This document shows positions 36,623-44,645 of a stretch of 64,000 bases of DNA, one piece after another (position 1 is the first letter of the stretch; every line of letters starts with the position of its first letter). The translations under genes and the position numbers were made by a program. The notes under the pieces are model-generated. The model made no database searches and had not been told where the DNA came from. It worked only from the letters and a program-made list of their open reading frames with translations. Source of the stretch: Chloroflexota bacterium. Its GTDB lineage: Bacteria; Chloroflexota; Dehalococcoidia; Lucifugimonadales; UBA3495. Location of the stretch: assembly GCA_022573285.1 (NCBI GenBank), contig JACZUF010000009.1:1-64000 (forward strand), in the 5' to 3' direction.

Positions 36623-38620
36623 ATGGCTGAACTGGGAGCAATAAGTCTCTGGATTGCCCTGGCCCTGGCCGCCTATTCCACCGTTGGCTCGGTGGCCGGT
36701 AAGTTGCGCTTGTCGCCAGCCTTGGTGGAGAGCGCTCAATCGGCCATGTACGCCGCCGGTCTGGCCCTGCTGGTAGCCACCCTAAGCCTGGTCATCGCCT
36801 TCATCAGCCATGATTTCGAGATTGCCTACGTGGCCGCCCACAGCGATCTGGCGATGCCCAACAGGTTCACCTGGGTGGCATTCTACGCCGGCAACGAGGG
36901 TTCGCTACTGTACATCGGCACCATCCTGTCCATCATGTCGGCCATAGCAATCTGGCGGGCCCCGGAACGGCATAAGGACGCCCTTCCCTACACCACCGCC
37001 GTCCTGATGCTGACCCTGACCTTTTTCCTGGCCGTGACCGCTGTCATGGCAAACCCCTTCGACAAACTGCCCTTCATCCCCGCGGACGGCGAAGGGATAA
37101 ATCCCCTGCTCACCCACTTCGGCATGTTCTTTCATCCGCCGGCCCTGATGGCGGGCCTGATCTGCATCACCGTGCCCTTCGCCTTCGCCATCGGATCCCT
37201 GCTGGCCGGCAAGACCGGCGACGAGTGGGTGGACGCCGGGCGGACCTGGGGCATCATCGCCTGGGTGCTGCTGGCCAGCGGCCTGCTGCTGGGGTCATGG
37301 TGGGCCTACACCATCCTGGGCTGGGGCGGGTTCTGGTTCTGGGACCCGGTGGAGAACGCCGCCTTCATGCCCTTTCTTGGCCTGACGGCTTTCATCCACT
37401 CCATCATGGTCCAGAAACGCCGGGGCATGTTCCGCATGTGGAACATCGTCCTCATCAACGTGGCCTTCGGGCTCGCGCTCTACGGCATGTTCATGAACCG
37501 GGGCGGCTCGGTTCCCTCGGTCCATTCCTTCGGGGCTTCCAGTTTGGGTTGGATCTTCCTGCTGTTCCTGGCGGTGGGAGTGGTGGTTCCATTCGCCATC
37601 TTCATCTGGCGCTACCCGCTGCTGAAAAGCGCCCGGAACCTGGACTCCATGCTCTCCCGGGAGGCAGCCTTCCTGGTCAATAATCTGCTGCTATTGGCCA
37701 TTGCCTTCGTCACTCTTTGGGGCACCGTCTATCCCCTGGTCTCCCGGTTGACCAGCAACGAAGAGATCACGGTGGCCCGGCCCTTCTACGACCAGTTGAA
37801 CGGGCCCTTGATGCTGGCCTTGATATTCCTGATGGGCGTGGGCCCGCTGATCCCGTGGCGCAAGGCCAGCCTGGCCAGTCTGAGGAGGTCGCTGCTGCCG
37901 CCCGCCATCGGTGGGCTGGCTACCGTGGCGGTCCTGGCGACCTTGGGCTTGCACAAAGACTATGCCCTGATCGCCTTCGGGCTGGCGGCCTTCGTGACCA
38001 CCGGCATCCTGATGGAATGGTACCGGGGTACGCGTTCCCGCCACCGCGGCACCGGAGAGAATTACGCCACCGCCTTCATGCACCTCATCTGGGCCAACCG
38101 CCCCCGTTACGGCGGCTACATCGTGCACCTGTCGGTGGTCATGGTGACCCTGGGCATAGTGGGGACGTCATTCTTCAGCACCCAAAAAGACGTGGTCTTA
38201 AGCCCCGGAGAGAGCGTTACCATCGAAGACTACGAACTGGTCTTCCTGGGTAGCGTCGAGATTCCCAAGAGCAACCGGACCGAGTTCATCTCCACGGTGC
38301 AGGTATTCCGTGACGGAAAACTCCTGGAGACCCTCCGAACCACCCGGGCCTTCTACCCCAGCTTCAACATGGCCTCCACCAGAGCGGCCATCCGCTCCAC
38401 TCCCGTTGAGGATTTGTTCATCGTCCCCAGTGAGAACCTGTCCGATGGAAGAGTTGGGTTCCGCATCCTGGTCAACCCGCTGATCTGGTGGATGTGGGTG
38501 GCCGGCCCAGTGATGTTGGTGGGCACGGTGATAGCATTGTGGCCGCAGCCGGTCCGCTCGCCGGCCCGGGTCCCAGGCCCAGCCCGGTTCGCCACCGGGC
38601 CCCGGCCCACGGCCGCCTAG
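36623..38620 (+). CDS. ccmF: Cytochrome c haem lyase CcmF
   Basis: This 665-aa membrane protein contains the haem-handling tryptophan-rich WWD motif (GWGGFWFWDPVENAAFMP, about residues 232-250), SLLYIGTILS, conserved histidines in loops and about 15 transmembrane helices, with a periplasmic domain before the last helix. It ligates haem to c-type cytochromes, in this case presumably ActA and ActE made by the preceding genes. CcmA-E are not in the window and must be encoded elsewhere. Confidence 0.93.
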   Translation: MAELGAISLWIALALAAYSTVGSVAGKLRLSPALVESAQSAMYAAGLALLVATLSLVIAFISHDFEIAYVAAHSDLAMPNRFTWVAFYAGNEGSLLYIGTILSIMSAIAIWRAPERHKDALPYTTAVLMLTLTFFLAVTAVMANPFDKLPFIPADGEGINPLLTHFGMFFHPPALMAGLICITVPFAFAIGSLLAGKTGDEWVDAGRTWGIIAWVLLASGLLLGSWWAYTILGWGGFWFWDPVENAAFMPFLGLTAFIHSIMVQKRRGMFRMWNIVLINVAFGLALYGMFMNRGGSVPSVHSFGASSLGWIFLLFLAVGVVVPFAIFIWRYPLLKSARNLDSMLSREAAFLVNNLLLLAIAFVTLWGTVYPLVSRLTSNEEITVARPFYDQLNGPLMLALIFLMGVGPLIPWRKASLASLRRSLLPPAIGGLATVAVLATLGLHKDYALIAFGLAAFVTTGILMEWYRGTRSRHRGTGENYATAFMHLIWANRPRYGGYIVHLSVVMVTLGIVGTSFFSTQKDVVLSPGESVTIEDYELVFLGSVEIPKSNRTEFISTVQVFRDGKLLETLRTTRAFYPSFNMASTRAAIRSTPVEDLFIVPSENLSDGRVGFRILVNPLIWWMWVAGPVMLVGTVIALWPQPVRSPARVPGPARFATGPRPTAA

Positions 38621-38651
38621 TCCGTTTGTCTCCCCTGGTAAACTGAGTCTC

Positions 38652-39104
38652 ATGGACGCGGAAACCGCCATATCCATTTTCATCGGCGCGATATTGGCGG
38701 TCTTCAGCGTCGCCCTAGTGGGCTACGCATTTGTGCGTGGACACCAACCGGGACCGGACGCCGGCGCCGGTCTCCCGCCGGAGAGCGACGACCCGGCCCT
38801 CGGCGATATATTCGACGCCATACGCACCCTGGAGCTGGAGTACCAACTGGGACGGATGCCTCAAGAAGAGTTCCAAGCGCAGTTCCAGGCCTATCGGGTT
38901 CAGGCGGCCACCGTGCTCCGAGGCCAACTTGAAGCCGGTCTCGGAGACCCGGCCTGGGTCCTGGAACAAGAAATACTCCTAGCCCGGGACGCTCAGGAAA
39001 TCGCCAGCGGTAGGACCATGGCCTGCCCCGACTGCAGCGCGGCCGTCCCGGAAGGCACGCGCGCCTGTCCCAACTGCGGGGCCGAAATGGTGCCCCAGCC
39101 GTGA
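38652..39104 (+). CDS. Membrane-anchored zinc-ribbon protein of unknown function
   Basis: The 150-aa protein has one N-terminal membrane helix (about 5-30), a helical stretch with repeated LELEYQLGRMPQEEF-type pattern and a C-terminal zinc ribbon with two CxxC pairs (CPDC ... CPNC, about 127-145). It overlaps the next gene by 4 bases and lies between ccmF and a TlpA-like gene, so a role in cytochrome c maturation or thiol handling is likely by position. I do not recognise a named family. Confidence 0.75.
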   Translation: MDAETAISIFIGAILAVFSVALVGYAFVRGHQPGPDAGAGLPPESDDPALGDIFDAIRTLELEYQLGRMPQEEFQAQFQAYRVQAATVLRGQLEAGLGDPAWVLEQEILLARDAQEIASGRTMACPDCSAAVPEGTRACPNCGAEMVPQP

Positions 39105-40333
39105 CCGGTAAGCTGACCTTATTGGCGGCGGTGGCCGTTGCGCTATACCTATTTCCCATCGGAGGATCATCCCTGCTGGCGCAGGAGACCACCGATGTCC
39201 ACGGTCAGGTCGTAAACGGCACGGAAGGCGCAGACCTCCCGGACGGCCTCAGCGTGTTGATGCTGATCACCGGCCCGGACGGCAGGCTGGCCGGGACCGG
39301 ACAGGCGAAGCCCGACGCCCAGGGCCGGTTCGTATTTGAAAACGTGGAGATTATCGGCGGAGGCTCCTACACCATCAGCGTGGACCACCTGGGTGTTTTC
39401 TACGGGACCTCGCTGGCCGCCGACGGTCTGGCGGACGGACTCCTGCTGACTATCTTCGAGACCACCAAAGACGCCTCCATCATCCAGGTCGAGCGGCAGG
39501 TGATGGTGATTGCCGCCGTGGACAAGAACGACCGATTGGTCAGCGCCATCGAATTCGTCCGCCTAATCAATCCCACCGACCGGACCCTGCTGCCCGACGT
39601 GACCAATGTTGCCCCGATCAGCTTCCTCCGCTTCGCCCTGCCGCCCGGAGCATCGGAGCTGACCGTCCAATCGGACCTGCCCGGAGGAGATGTGGTATCC
39701 ATCGGCACCGGGTTCGCCCTCACCTCTCCTATCATCCCCGGCGCCCACAGCATAGATTTCTCCTATACCTTCCCATACGATGACGATACCCTCTCCTACC
39801 GGCAGAGCCTGGTCCAAGGGGCGGGTATATTCCAAGTGCTGGTGCCGGAGACCATGCCCAACATGGCGGTGCCTGGGCTAAACAGCATCGACCCGGTGAA
39901 TATCCAAGGGACCTCTTACCGGACCTACGAAGGGAGAGACTTCCCTCCGGGCCAGGGACTCCAATTGGAGATCACCGGCCTGCCGATGCCCGGGGTCTGG
40001 GCACGGTTCTACAACACGGTCACCGGCGGCGGCTTCTGGCAGATCACCATCCCCAGCGCCCTCGGCGCCACCCTGGCTGCCATGTTGCTGTGGGGCTTGG
40101 TACGGGGCTACCGTCCGTTTCCCACGGCTGGTGACCAGTTGACTGCCTCCAGGACCGTGAACCCGGCTGAGAGGGCCACGGTAGTACGGGCGGTGGCGGC
40201 TTTGGACCAGCGATACCAGGAAGGCGGACTCTCGGAAGCGGATTACCGGGCCCAAAGGCAGGAACTGCTGGCGCGGGTCTTGGACCCATCTGCAGGCCAA
40301 GAGCAAAAACCCAACGGGGAGCGGCCGGAATGA
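39101..40333 (+). CDS. Extracytoplasmic membrane-anchored protein with carboxypeptidase-regulatory-like domain
   Basis: The 410-aa protein begins at GTG 39101 (overlapping the zinc-ribbon gene by 4 bases) with a signal peptide to about residue 28. An N-terminal beta-sandwich similar to carboxypeptidase regulatory domains (about 30-110, VHGQVVNGTEGADL ... GRFVFENVEI) is followed by a long beta-rich part, a transmembrane helix (about 310-330) and a cytoplasmic helical tail (SEADYRAQRQELLARVL). It overlaps the TlpA-like gene by 4 bases. A place in the cytochrome maturation operon is clear, its function is not. Confidence 0.72.
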   Translation: MTGKLTLLAAVAVALYLFPIGGSSLLAQETTDVHGQVVNGTEGADLPDGLSVLMLITGPDGRLAGTGQAKPDAQGRFVFENVEIIGGGSYTISVDHLGVFYGTSLAADGLADGLLLTIFETTKDASIIQVERQVMVIAAVDKNDRLVSAIEFVRLINPTDRTLLPDVTNVAPISFLRFALPPGASELTVQSDLPGGDVVSIGTGFALTSPIIPGAHSIDFSYTFPYDDDTLSYRQSLVQGAGIFQVLVPETMPNMAVPGLNSIDPVNIQGTSYRTYEGRDFPPGQGLQLEITGLPMPGVWARFYNTVTGGGFWQITIPSALGATLAAMLLWGLVRGYRPFPTAGDQLTASRTVNPAERATVVRAVAALDQRYQEGGLSEADYRAQRQELLARVLDPSAGQEQKPNGERPE

Positions 40334-40887
40334 GCAAGCGAGGTTGGATAATCTTGGGAGGGGGCGTACCAATATTAGCATTGATCGCCCTTTTGGCTTG
40401 GGCGTCCATTCGCTCCGGCGGAAACCCCGGCGGACTGGTGGTGAACTCCAATCTTGTCGAGGCTGAGGTAGACGCCGGCGCGGCCAGGGACTTCGAACTG
40501 GAATTGATCGGCGGCGGCTTCCTGAAACTCTCTGACCTCCGGGGCAAGGTTGTGATGGTGGACTTCTGGGCCTCGTGGTGCCCGCCTTGCCGGGTGGAAG
40601 CTCCGGCCCTGGTCAAGGTGTACCGAGAGTTCCAGGGGCAGCCCGTGGAGTTTGTCGGGGTGGCCCTCTGGGACAACGTCGGCGACGCCGAGGTCTATCT
40701 TCGACAGGAAGGGGTGACCTACCCCAACGGGTTCGATGCCAACGGCGTCATCGCCATCGACTACGGCGTCCGGGGCATCCCCGAGAAGTATTTCATCGAC
40801 CGTGACGGAACGCTCGTCAAGAAACTGTCGGGCCCGTTGACCGAAGCGGTCCTACGAGACACCATTAACGAACTGCTGGGAAGATAG
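40330..40887 (+). CDS. TlpA/ResA-family thiol-disulfide oxidoreductase
   Basis: This 185-aa thioredoxin-fold protein has an N-terminal membrane anchor (about 6-27) and the redox motif WCPPC (83-87) in MVDFWASWCPPCRVEAP, plus the cis-Pro loop VRGIPEKYFID. Proteins of this type keep apocytochrome c cysteines reduced on the outer face of the membrane before haem attachment. Being the last gene of the overlapping ccm group, it very likely serves CcmH/CcmF here. Confidence 0.9.
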   Translation: MSKRGWIILGGGVPILALIALLAWASIRSGGNPGGLVVNSNLVEAEVDAGAARDFELELIGGGFLKLSDLRGKVVMVDFWASWCPPCRVEAPALVKVYREFQGQPVEFVGVALWDNVGDAEVYLRQEGVTYPNGFDANGVIAIDYGVRGIPEKYFIDRDGTLVKKLSGPLTEAVLRDTINELLGR

Positions 40888-40926
40888 GGCCACTCAGACC
40901 AAAGGGGTTGGCCAAAGGGGTTGCCG

Positions 40927-41928
40927 ATGAGTACGCCACAGGTAGCGGTTGCCATGGACTGGGGAGGGACTTGGACCCGGACCGCGGTCATTGACCGGCA
41001 GGGCGATATCCTCTGGCAATCGCGGGCGCCGAACCCCCAGGGCGGCAGCAAAGAAGAGTATCTGACCAACGCAGAAAGGCTGCTGGCCACCGCAATCGAG
41101 CAGGCCGGTGGCCCCGTGGCGGGCATCGGCGCCGCCCTGGCCGGTCCGGTGGAACCCACCACCGGCACTTTCTATCAGCCGCCGAATCTGATGGTGCTCG
41201 ATGGGGTATCGTTCAAAGCTCTCTGGGAAAAGGCTTTCGACGTGCCCGTCTTCGTCGGCAACGACGCCAACCTGGCCGCCTTTGGCGAGTATTATTTCGG
41301 GGCCGGAAAGGAGTCCGCGGACAACGGCCGCCCCGTAAAGACACTCTTCTACGTCACCGTTAGCACCGGGGTGGGCGGAGGGGTGGTGGACCGGGGCTCG
41401 GTGTTCTTGGGCGCCAACGGCCTCACTGCGGAGATCGGCCATACCCTCGTCGATACCACCGACGCCGCCCTGGTCTGCCAGTGCGGTTCCCGGGGATGTC
41501 TTGAAGCGATGGCGTCAGGCACGGGTATCGGTCGCATCGCCAGGGCAAAATTGGCTTCGGGCGGGTTCTCAGACTCTGCCTTGGCCTCTCTGGGCGCAGA
41601 CCAGGTGGACTCAGAAGCGGTATTCGCCGCCGCAGAGCAGCATGACCCACTGGCCGTCTCGATATTGGACGGCGTTGTGTCCGCCCTGGCCATCGGCCTG
41701 ACCAATGTGGTCCACCTGTTCAACCCCGACATGGTAGTGTTGGGCGGCGGGGTGACCGATGGGCTGGTGAAGCTGGACCTTCTGTCCCAGATCCACCGGC
41801 AGATCTTGGACCGCGCCATGAGCGAGCTGCACAAAGACTTCCAGCTCACCTCATCGCGGCTGGGCGACTCGGTGGGCCTCACCGGAGCGGCCGCCCTGGT
41901 CTGGGACCAGTTGGGGGCGGGGGGTTAG
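40927..41928 (+). CDS. ROK-family sugar kinase (glucokinase-like)
   Basis: The 333-aa protein phosphorylates a sugar with ATP. It has the N-terminal phosphate loop AMDWGGTWTRTAV, the catalytic FVGNDANLAAFGE, the TVSTGVGGGVV loop, EIGH and the zinc-binding CQCGSRGCLEA motif of ROK proteins. No helix-turn-helix is present, so it is a kinase rather than a repressor. ATG 40927 is favoured, with AAAGGGG upstream; a TTG two codons earlier is an alternative. The sugar is not determined; glucose is the default. Confidence 0.88.
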   Translation: MSTPQVAVAMDWGGTWTRTAVIDRQGDILWQSRAPNPQGGSKEEYLTNAERLLATAIEQAGGPVAGIGAALAGPVEPTTGTFYQPPNLMVLDGVSFKALWEKAFDVPVFVGNDANLAAFGEYYFGAGKESADNGRPVKTLFYVTVSTGVGGGVVDRGSVFLGANGLTAEIGHTLVDTTDAALVCQCGSRGCLEAMASGTGIGRIARAKLASGGFSDSALASLGADQVDSEAVFAAAEQHDPLAVSILDGVVSALAIGLTNVVHLFNPDMVVLGGGVTDGLVKLDLLSQIHRQILDRAMSELHKDFQLTSSRLGDSVGLTGAAALVWDQLGAGG

Positions 41929-42024
41929 GTTCTTTTCCACAGGGCAGCTGCAGGGCCCTTGCTTGGCGACCACGGATCGAAACGTAGCACGGGCCCTGAG
42001 ACTCGGTCATACACCAGCCGCCAG

Positions 42025-43131
42025 TTAGGAGTCCAAAGACACCCTCCACTTGGCATCCAGTAGCTCTATTAGCTTATTGACGTTGCGAACCGGCCACACA
42101 TGATCTGCGTCCCAGAACGTATCTAACACTATTCGCTGGATATCCTCTTCCACCCTCGACCAATCGATGCTGCTGTGGGGCACGTACAGGGTTCCGAGGG
42201 TAACATCCCGGCCACCAGACCGTTCGATCGCTTTGGCGACGAAGTGCCCACAAGCTTCAATTGGATGCCATCGGCATACATTGATTGCGTGCCTATGCTC
42301 CTTACTGTCGGGATCGTCGGGACTCCATTTCCCGCTTTCGAAGAGAGATTGTGCGAACATGTCGCTGATCCTCAAGACGTTTTCAAGTTCTTCCTCCCTC
42401 AGGTCGGTCTCGTCAGCTTGGATGGCGGTTAGCTTAGCCAGTCGGGTGACAAAGCTGCCAAACGTTCGGTAGGTTAACGGCTTTTCCTTGGACTGCTTAT
42501 CCGCAATGTATTTCCTGATCCTGGCAGACCCCATGTTTTGGACGCCTTCTAGCAAAACGCCCAACAAGAATGAACTTTGGTCTTTCTTGGTGACATGGCC
42601 CATCCTCTCGAGGACTGCCATCTCCGTGGGCTCCTCGCCCGGTTTCTCACGCCTTAGGAGATCGGAGAATTCATACATCAACGCGTTCCGCTTCCGGGCA
42701 GCATCAGCAGCACTCAGGGCTTTGGAGCGATCCTCGGCGTTTGCTTCCAGGCCACACAGGATGGCCAACTCCTTCTCCATGTCTAGGTAGACGATCGCCG
42801 GCAGCTTATCAGCCTTGAGGAAGTCGCGCATCGCATGCCAACGGTGCTGGCCTTCAGTTATCAAAAACTTTTGGCTGTCCGAATCCCACCGAGCGAGAAC
42901 CGGTTGCATCAACACTTTTCGCTCGATGCTCTGGGCGATGCGCTGAGCCTGGGATTCGTTGTACTCTCGGGGCTGGGCCTCCTTGTCAAGGTCGACCATG
43001 TGAATCGGGAGTGAGTGTAGGAAATAAAAATGTTTTCCCATTTGGAACACGGGCAAGGTAACGCCGTCGATGGTCACATTTTCCAGGTCGTCCCTCACCA
43101 GGGCTTTGGTCTGTTGACTCGTGTCTGCCAT
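42025..43131 (-). CDS. ParB/sulfiredoxin-fold protein of unknown function, divergent from a DNA methyltransferase
   Basis: The 368-aa protein has a ParB N-terminal (Srx-like) fold: a strand-helix block (about 38-80, HMVDLDKEAQPREYNESQAQ) followed by FLITEGQHRWHAM (EGQHR at 93-97), the position of the ParB/Srx nucleotide-binding loop. The rest is mostly helical and not recognised. It is not the chromosome-partition ParB, which has a different second box and domain order. GGAGGT lies 5 bases before the ATG. It diverges from a DNA methyltransferase across a region with inverted repeats, suggesting a linked defence or regulatory module; codon use is less GC-biased than in neighbours. Confidence 0.7.
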   Translation of the reverse strand: MADTSQQTKALVRDDLENVTIDGVTLPVFQMGKHFYFLHSLPIHMVDLDKEAQPREYNESQAQRIAQSIERKVLMQPVLARWDSDSQKFLITEGQHRWHAMRDFLKADKLPAIVYLDMEKELAILCGLEANAEDRSKALSAADAARKRNALMYEFSDLLRREKPGEEPTEMAVLERMGHVTKKDQSSFLLGVLLEGVQNMGSARIRKYIADKQSKEKPLTYRTFGSFVTRLAKLTAIQADETDLREEELENVLRISDMFAQSLFESGKWSPDDPDSKEHRHAINVCRWHPIEACGHFVAKAIERSGGRDVTLGTLYVPHSSIDWSRVEEDIQRIVLDTFWDADHVWPVRNVNKLIELLDAKWRVSLDS

Positions 43132-43202
43132 GATCGTACACCTCCGTATCGATCTTAACGAATGATCGTACTATTTTTCTACGATCATGAACAATGATCG
43201 CC
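43130..43202. promoter_or_regulatory. Candidate operator: repeated ATGATCGTA half-sites between divergent genes
   Basis: ATGATCGTA (43164-43172) and TACGATCAT (43182-43190) form a perfect 9-bp inverted repeat with a 9-base spacer. A further direct copy ATGATCGTAC (43130-43139) overlaps the start codon of the ParB-like gene, and AATGATCG lies at 43195-43202. All lie in the leader of the ParB-like gene. Binding here by the ParB-like protein, the methyltransferase or another regulator could control the pair; each half-site contains GATC, so methylation could affect binding. Confidence 0.6.
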
Positions 43203-43268
43203 TATATATCCCCGGTTGTCAAGTCCCCATGAATCAGCAATATTGTTGCACCTTCGTTCGCAATACGC

Positions 43269-43298
43269 TTGACAATACCTGGTTTTCGGATCTATTCT
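43269..43298 (+). promoter_or_regulatory. Probable promoter of the DNA methyltransferase gene
   Basis: TTGACA (43269-43274) and TATTCT (43293-43298) with an 18-base spacer lie 28 bases ahead of the methyltransferase ATG, giving a short leader with only a weak ribosome site (GAGAGATCC). Confidence 0.55.
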
Positions 43299-43325
43299 GT
43301 TTGAGAGATCCTATATCGGTTCACC

Positions 43326-44120
43326 ATGACGATGGAATCTTCAATCCACGAAATTTCCTGTCTTGAGTTATTTCCTAAGATCCCCGAGGGCACGGTCACT
43401 ACCGTGATCACGTCGCCTCCTTACAACATTGGGAAATCGTATGAGAGCCGAACCAGCCTCACCGAATATCTGGCATGGCAACAAGAGGTCATCGCTGAAT
43501 GCTACCGCGTTCTAAAACGGGACGGTAGCGTCTTCTGGCAAGTCGGTAATTACGTCTCCAAGGGGGAGATTTGGCCTTTGGACATGCTTTTGTACCCAAT
43601 CTTCAAGGAACACGGCTTTAAACTACGAAACCGAATAGTGTGGCACTTCCAGCATGGTCTTCATAGTTCTAGGAGGTTTTCTGGCCGGTACGAGGTTCTA
43701 TTATGGTTCACGAAAAGCGACGACTACTATTTCGATCTAGACGCGGTCCGAGTTCCGCAAATGTGGCCAGGAAAGCGGGCCTATAAAGGGCCTCGCAAAG
43801 GGCAACTCACCTGCAATGTGCTAGGGAAGAACCCATCCGATGTGTGGGAGATTACCAACGTGAAATACAATCACCCGGAAAAGACGGCGCATCCCTGCCA
43901 ATTCCCCGAGGCTCTGGTGAAGAGAGCGCTCCTGGCAACCACTAGGCCCGGCGATCTGGTGCTGGATCCATTCGCCGGTTCGGGCACGACACTAGCTGTA
44001 GCAAAGAAGCTTGGACGGCGGTCGATCGGGGCAGAGATCAACCCCGAGTACGTCGAGATCGCTCGGCGCCGGATAGAGGAAGTAAGTCCAGCTGTCCTCC
44101 ATGCGCCGACCGCAACCTGA
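43326..44120 (+). CDS. Site-specific DNA methyltransferase (beta-class, N4-cytosine or N6-adenine)
   Basis: The 264-aa protein has the beta-class order of motifs: catalytic TSPPYNIGKSY (SPPY at 30-33) near the N-terminus and the SAM-binding DPFAGSGTT (214-222) near the C-terminus, with DVWEITNVKYNHPEKTAHP between. SPPY favours N4-cytosine methylation, though N6-adenine enzymes with this motif exist. No restriction endonuclease is recognisable beside it; the divergent ParB-like protein is the only candidate partner. The gene is comparatively A+T rich and sits beside a truncated typA fragment, consistent with an acquired island. Confidence 0.88.
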   Translation: MTMESSIHEISCLELFPKIPEGTVTTVITSPPYNIGKSYESRTSLTEYLAWQQEVIAECYRVLKRDGSVFWQVGNYVSKGEIWPLDMLLYPIFKEHGFKLRNRIVWHFQHGLHSSRRFSGRYEVLLWFTKSDDYYFDLDAVRVPQMWPGKRAYKGPRKGQLTCNVLGKNPSDVWEITNVKYNHPEKTAHPCQFPEALVKRALLATTRPGDLVLDPFAGSGTTLAVAKKLGRRSIGAEINPEYVEIARRRIEEVSPAVLHAPTAT

Positions 44121-44143
44121 GTCCGCGCCTTGGAACCCCCGCA

Positions 44144-44425
44144 TCACTTCCTGGGCGAATAGCCTGGTGAGGTCATGGTCTGTTGGAGACGGGAAAGAGT
44201 CGAGCTCAGCATGAAACACGGACGGGTGTTGCGCCTCTGTTTGCTGCGGACCCGCCGCTTTTTGGCGCGGTCAAGGTTGGTCAGCTCTCGTTTACGCATG
44301 CGGAAGTTCTGATGGGTGATCTCCACCAATTCGTCGGAGGAGATGAAGTCCAGGGCATCCTCCAGGCTGAACCTCACCGTGGAGTTCAGGCGCTTGGCCA
44401 CGTCGGCGGAGGACGAGCGGATTTA
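44144..44425 (-). pseudogene. typA: C-terminal remnant of the GTPase TypA/BipA
   Basis: The minus strand reads RSSSADVAKRLNSTVRF, then SLEDALDFISSDELVEITHQ, then a RMRKREL segment and RAKKRRV. This is the C-terminal end of TypA/BipA (typical wording SLEQALEFIxDDELVEVTPxSIRLRK). About 60 residues of the roughly 600-aa ribosome-associated GTPase are left; similarity stops abruptly at about 44425 upstream, and no GTPase domain follows on either side. The last 30 codons before the stop at 44144 are not TypA-like and run into a tmRNA/tRNA-like block. It is a broken copy, probably carried in or left by a rearrangement. Confidence 0.75.
44185..44219 (-). repeat. tRNA/tmRNA 3'-end-like block, copy 1
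   Basis: On the minus strand the block ends CTCGACTCTTTCCCGTCTCC, resembling a T-arm followed by the 3' acceptor strand. It matches the block at 61040-61074 at 29 of 35 positions in the same orientation. There is no CCA end or 5' half here, so it is a fragment at best. Confidence 0.4.
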
Positions 44426-44645
44426 TTCTCGATTACTATTCATCATCTACTATTGCTCATCCCTTCATGGTGAACTCCGACCGAAGGTCGAGCGCCGATT
44501 CTATCGAGCGTCCTCCCCGATGTATCGGGGTCGTGAAGTGTCGATGAAATCGGATCCGTCGGACCACTATCGCCAAGTCAGCCGAGCCAAAAACTCACAG
44601 CCTAGTTGAAAAGCCCAGTCACCCCAGAAAACCCGGTTGAGCCGC

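Noticed and set aside
42025-43131. Chromosome-partition ParB
   Set aside because: The EGQHR loop fits the fold, but the helix-turn-helix and C-terminal dimer domains of Spo0J/ParB, a parA neighbour and parS sites are missing.
44316-44609. 97-codon + strand frame after the methyltransferase
   Set aside because: It is antisense to the TypA fragment over the first third and has no recognised similarity after it.
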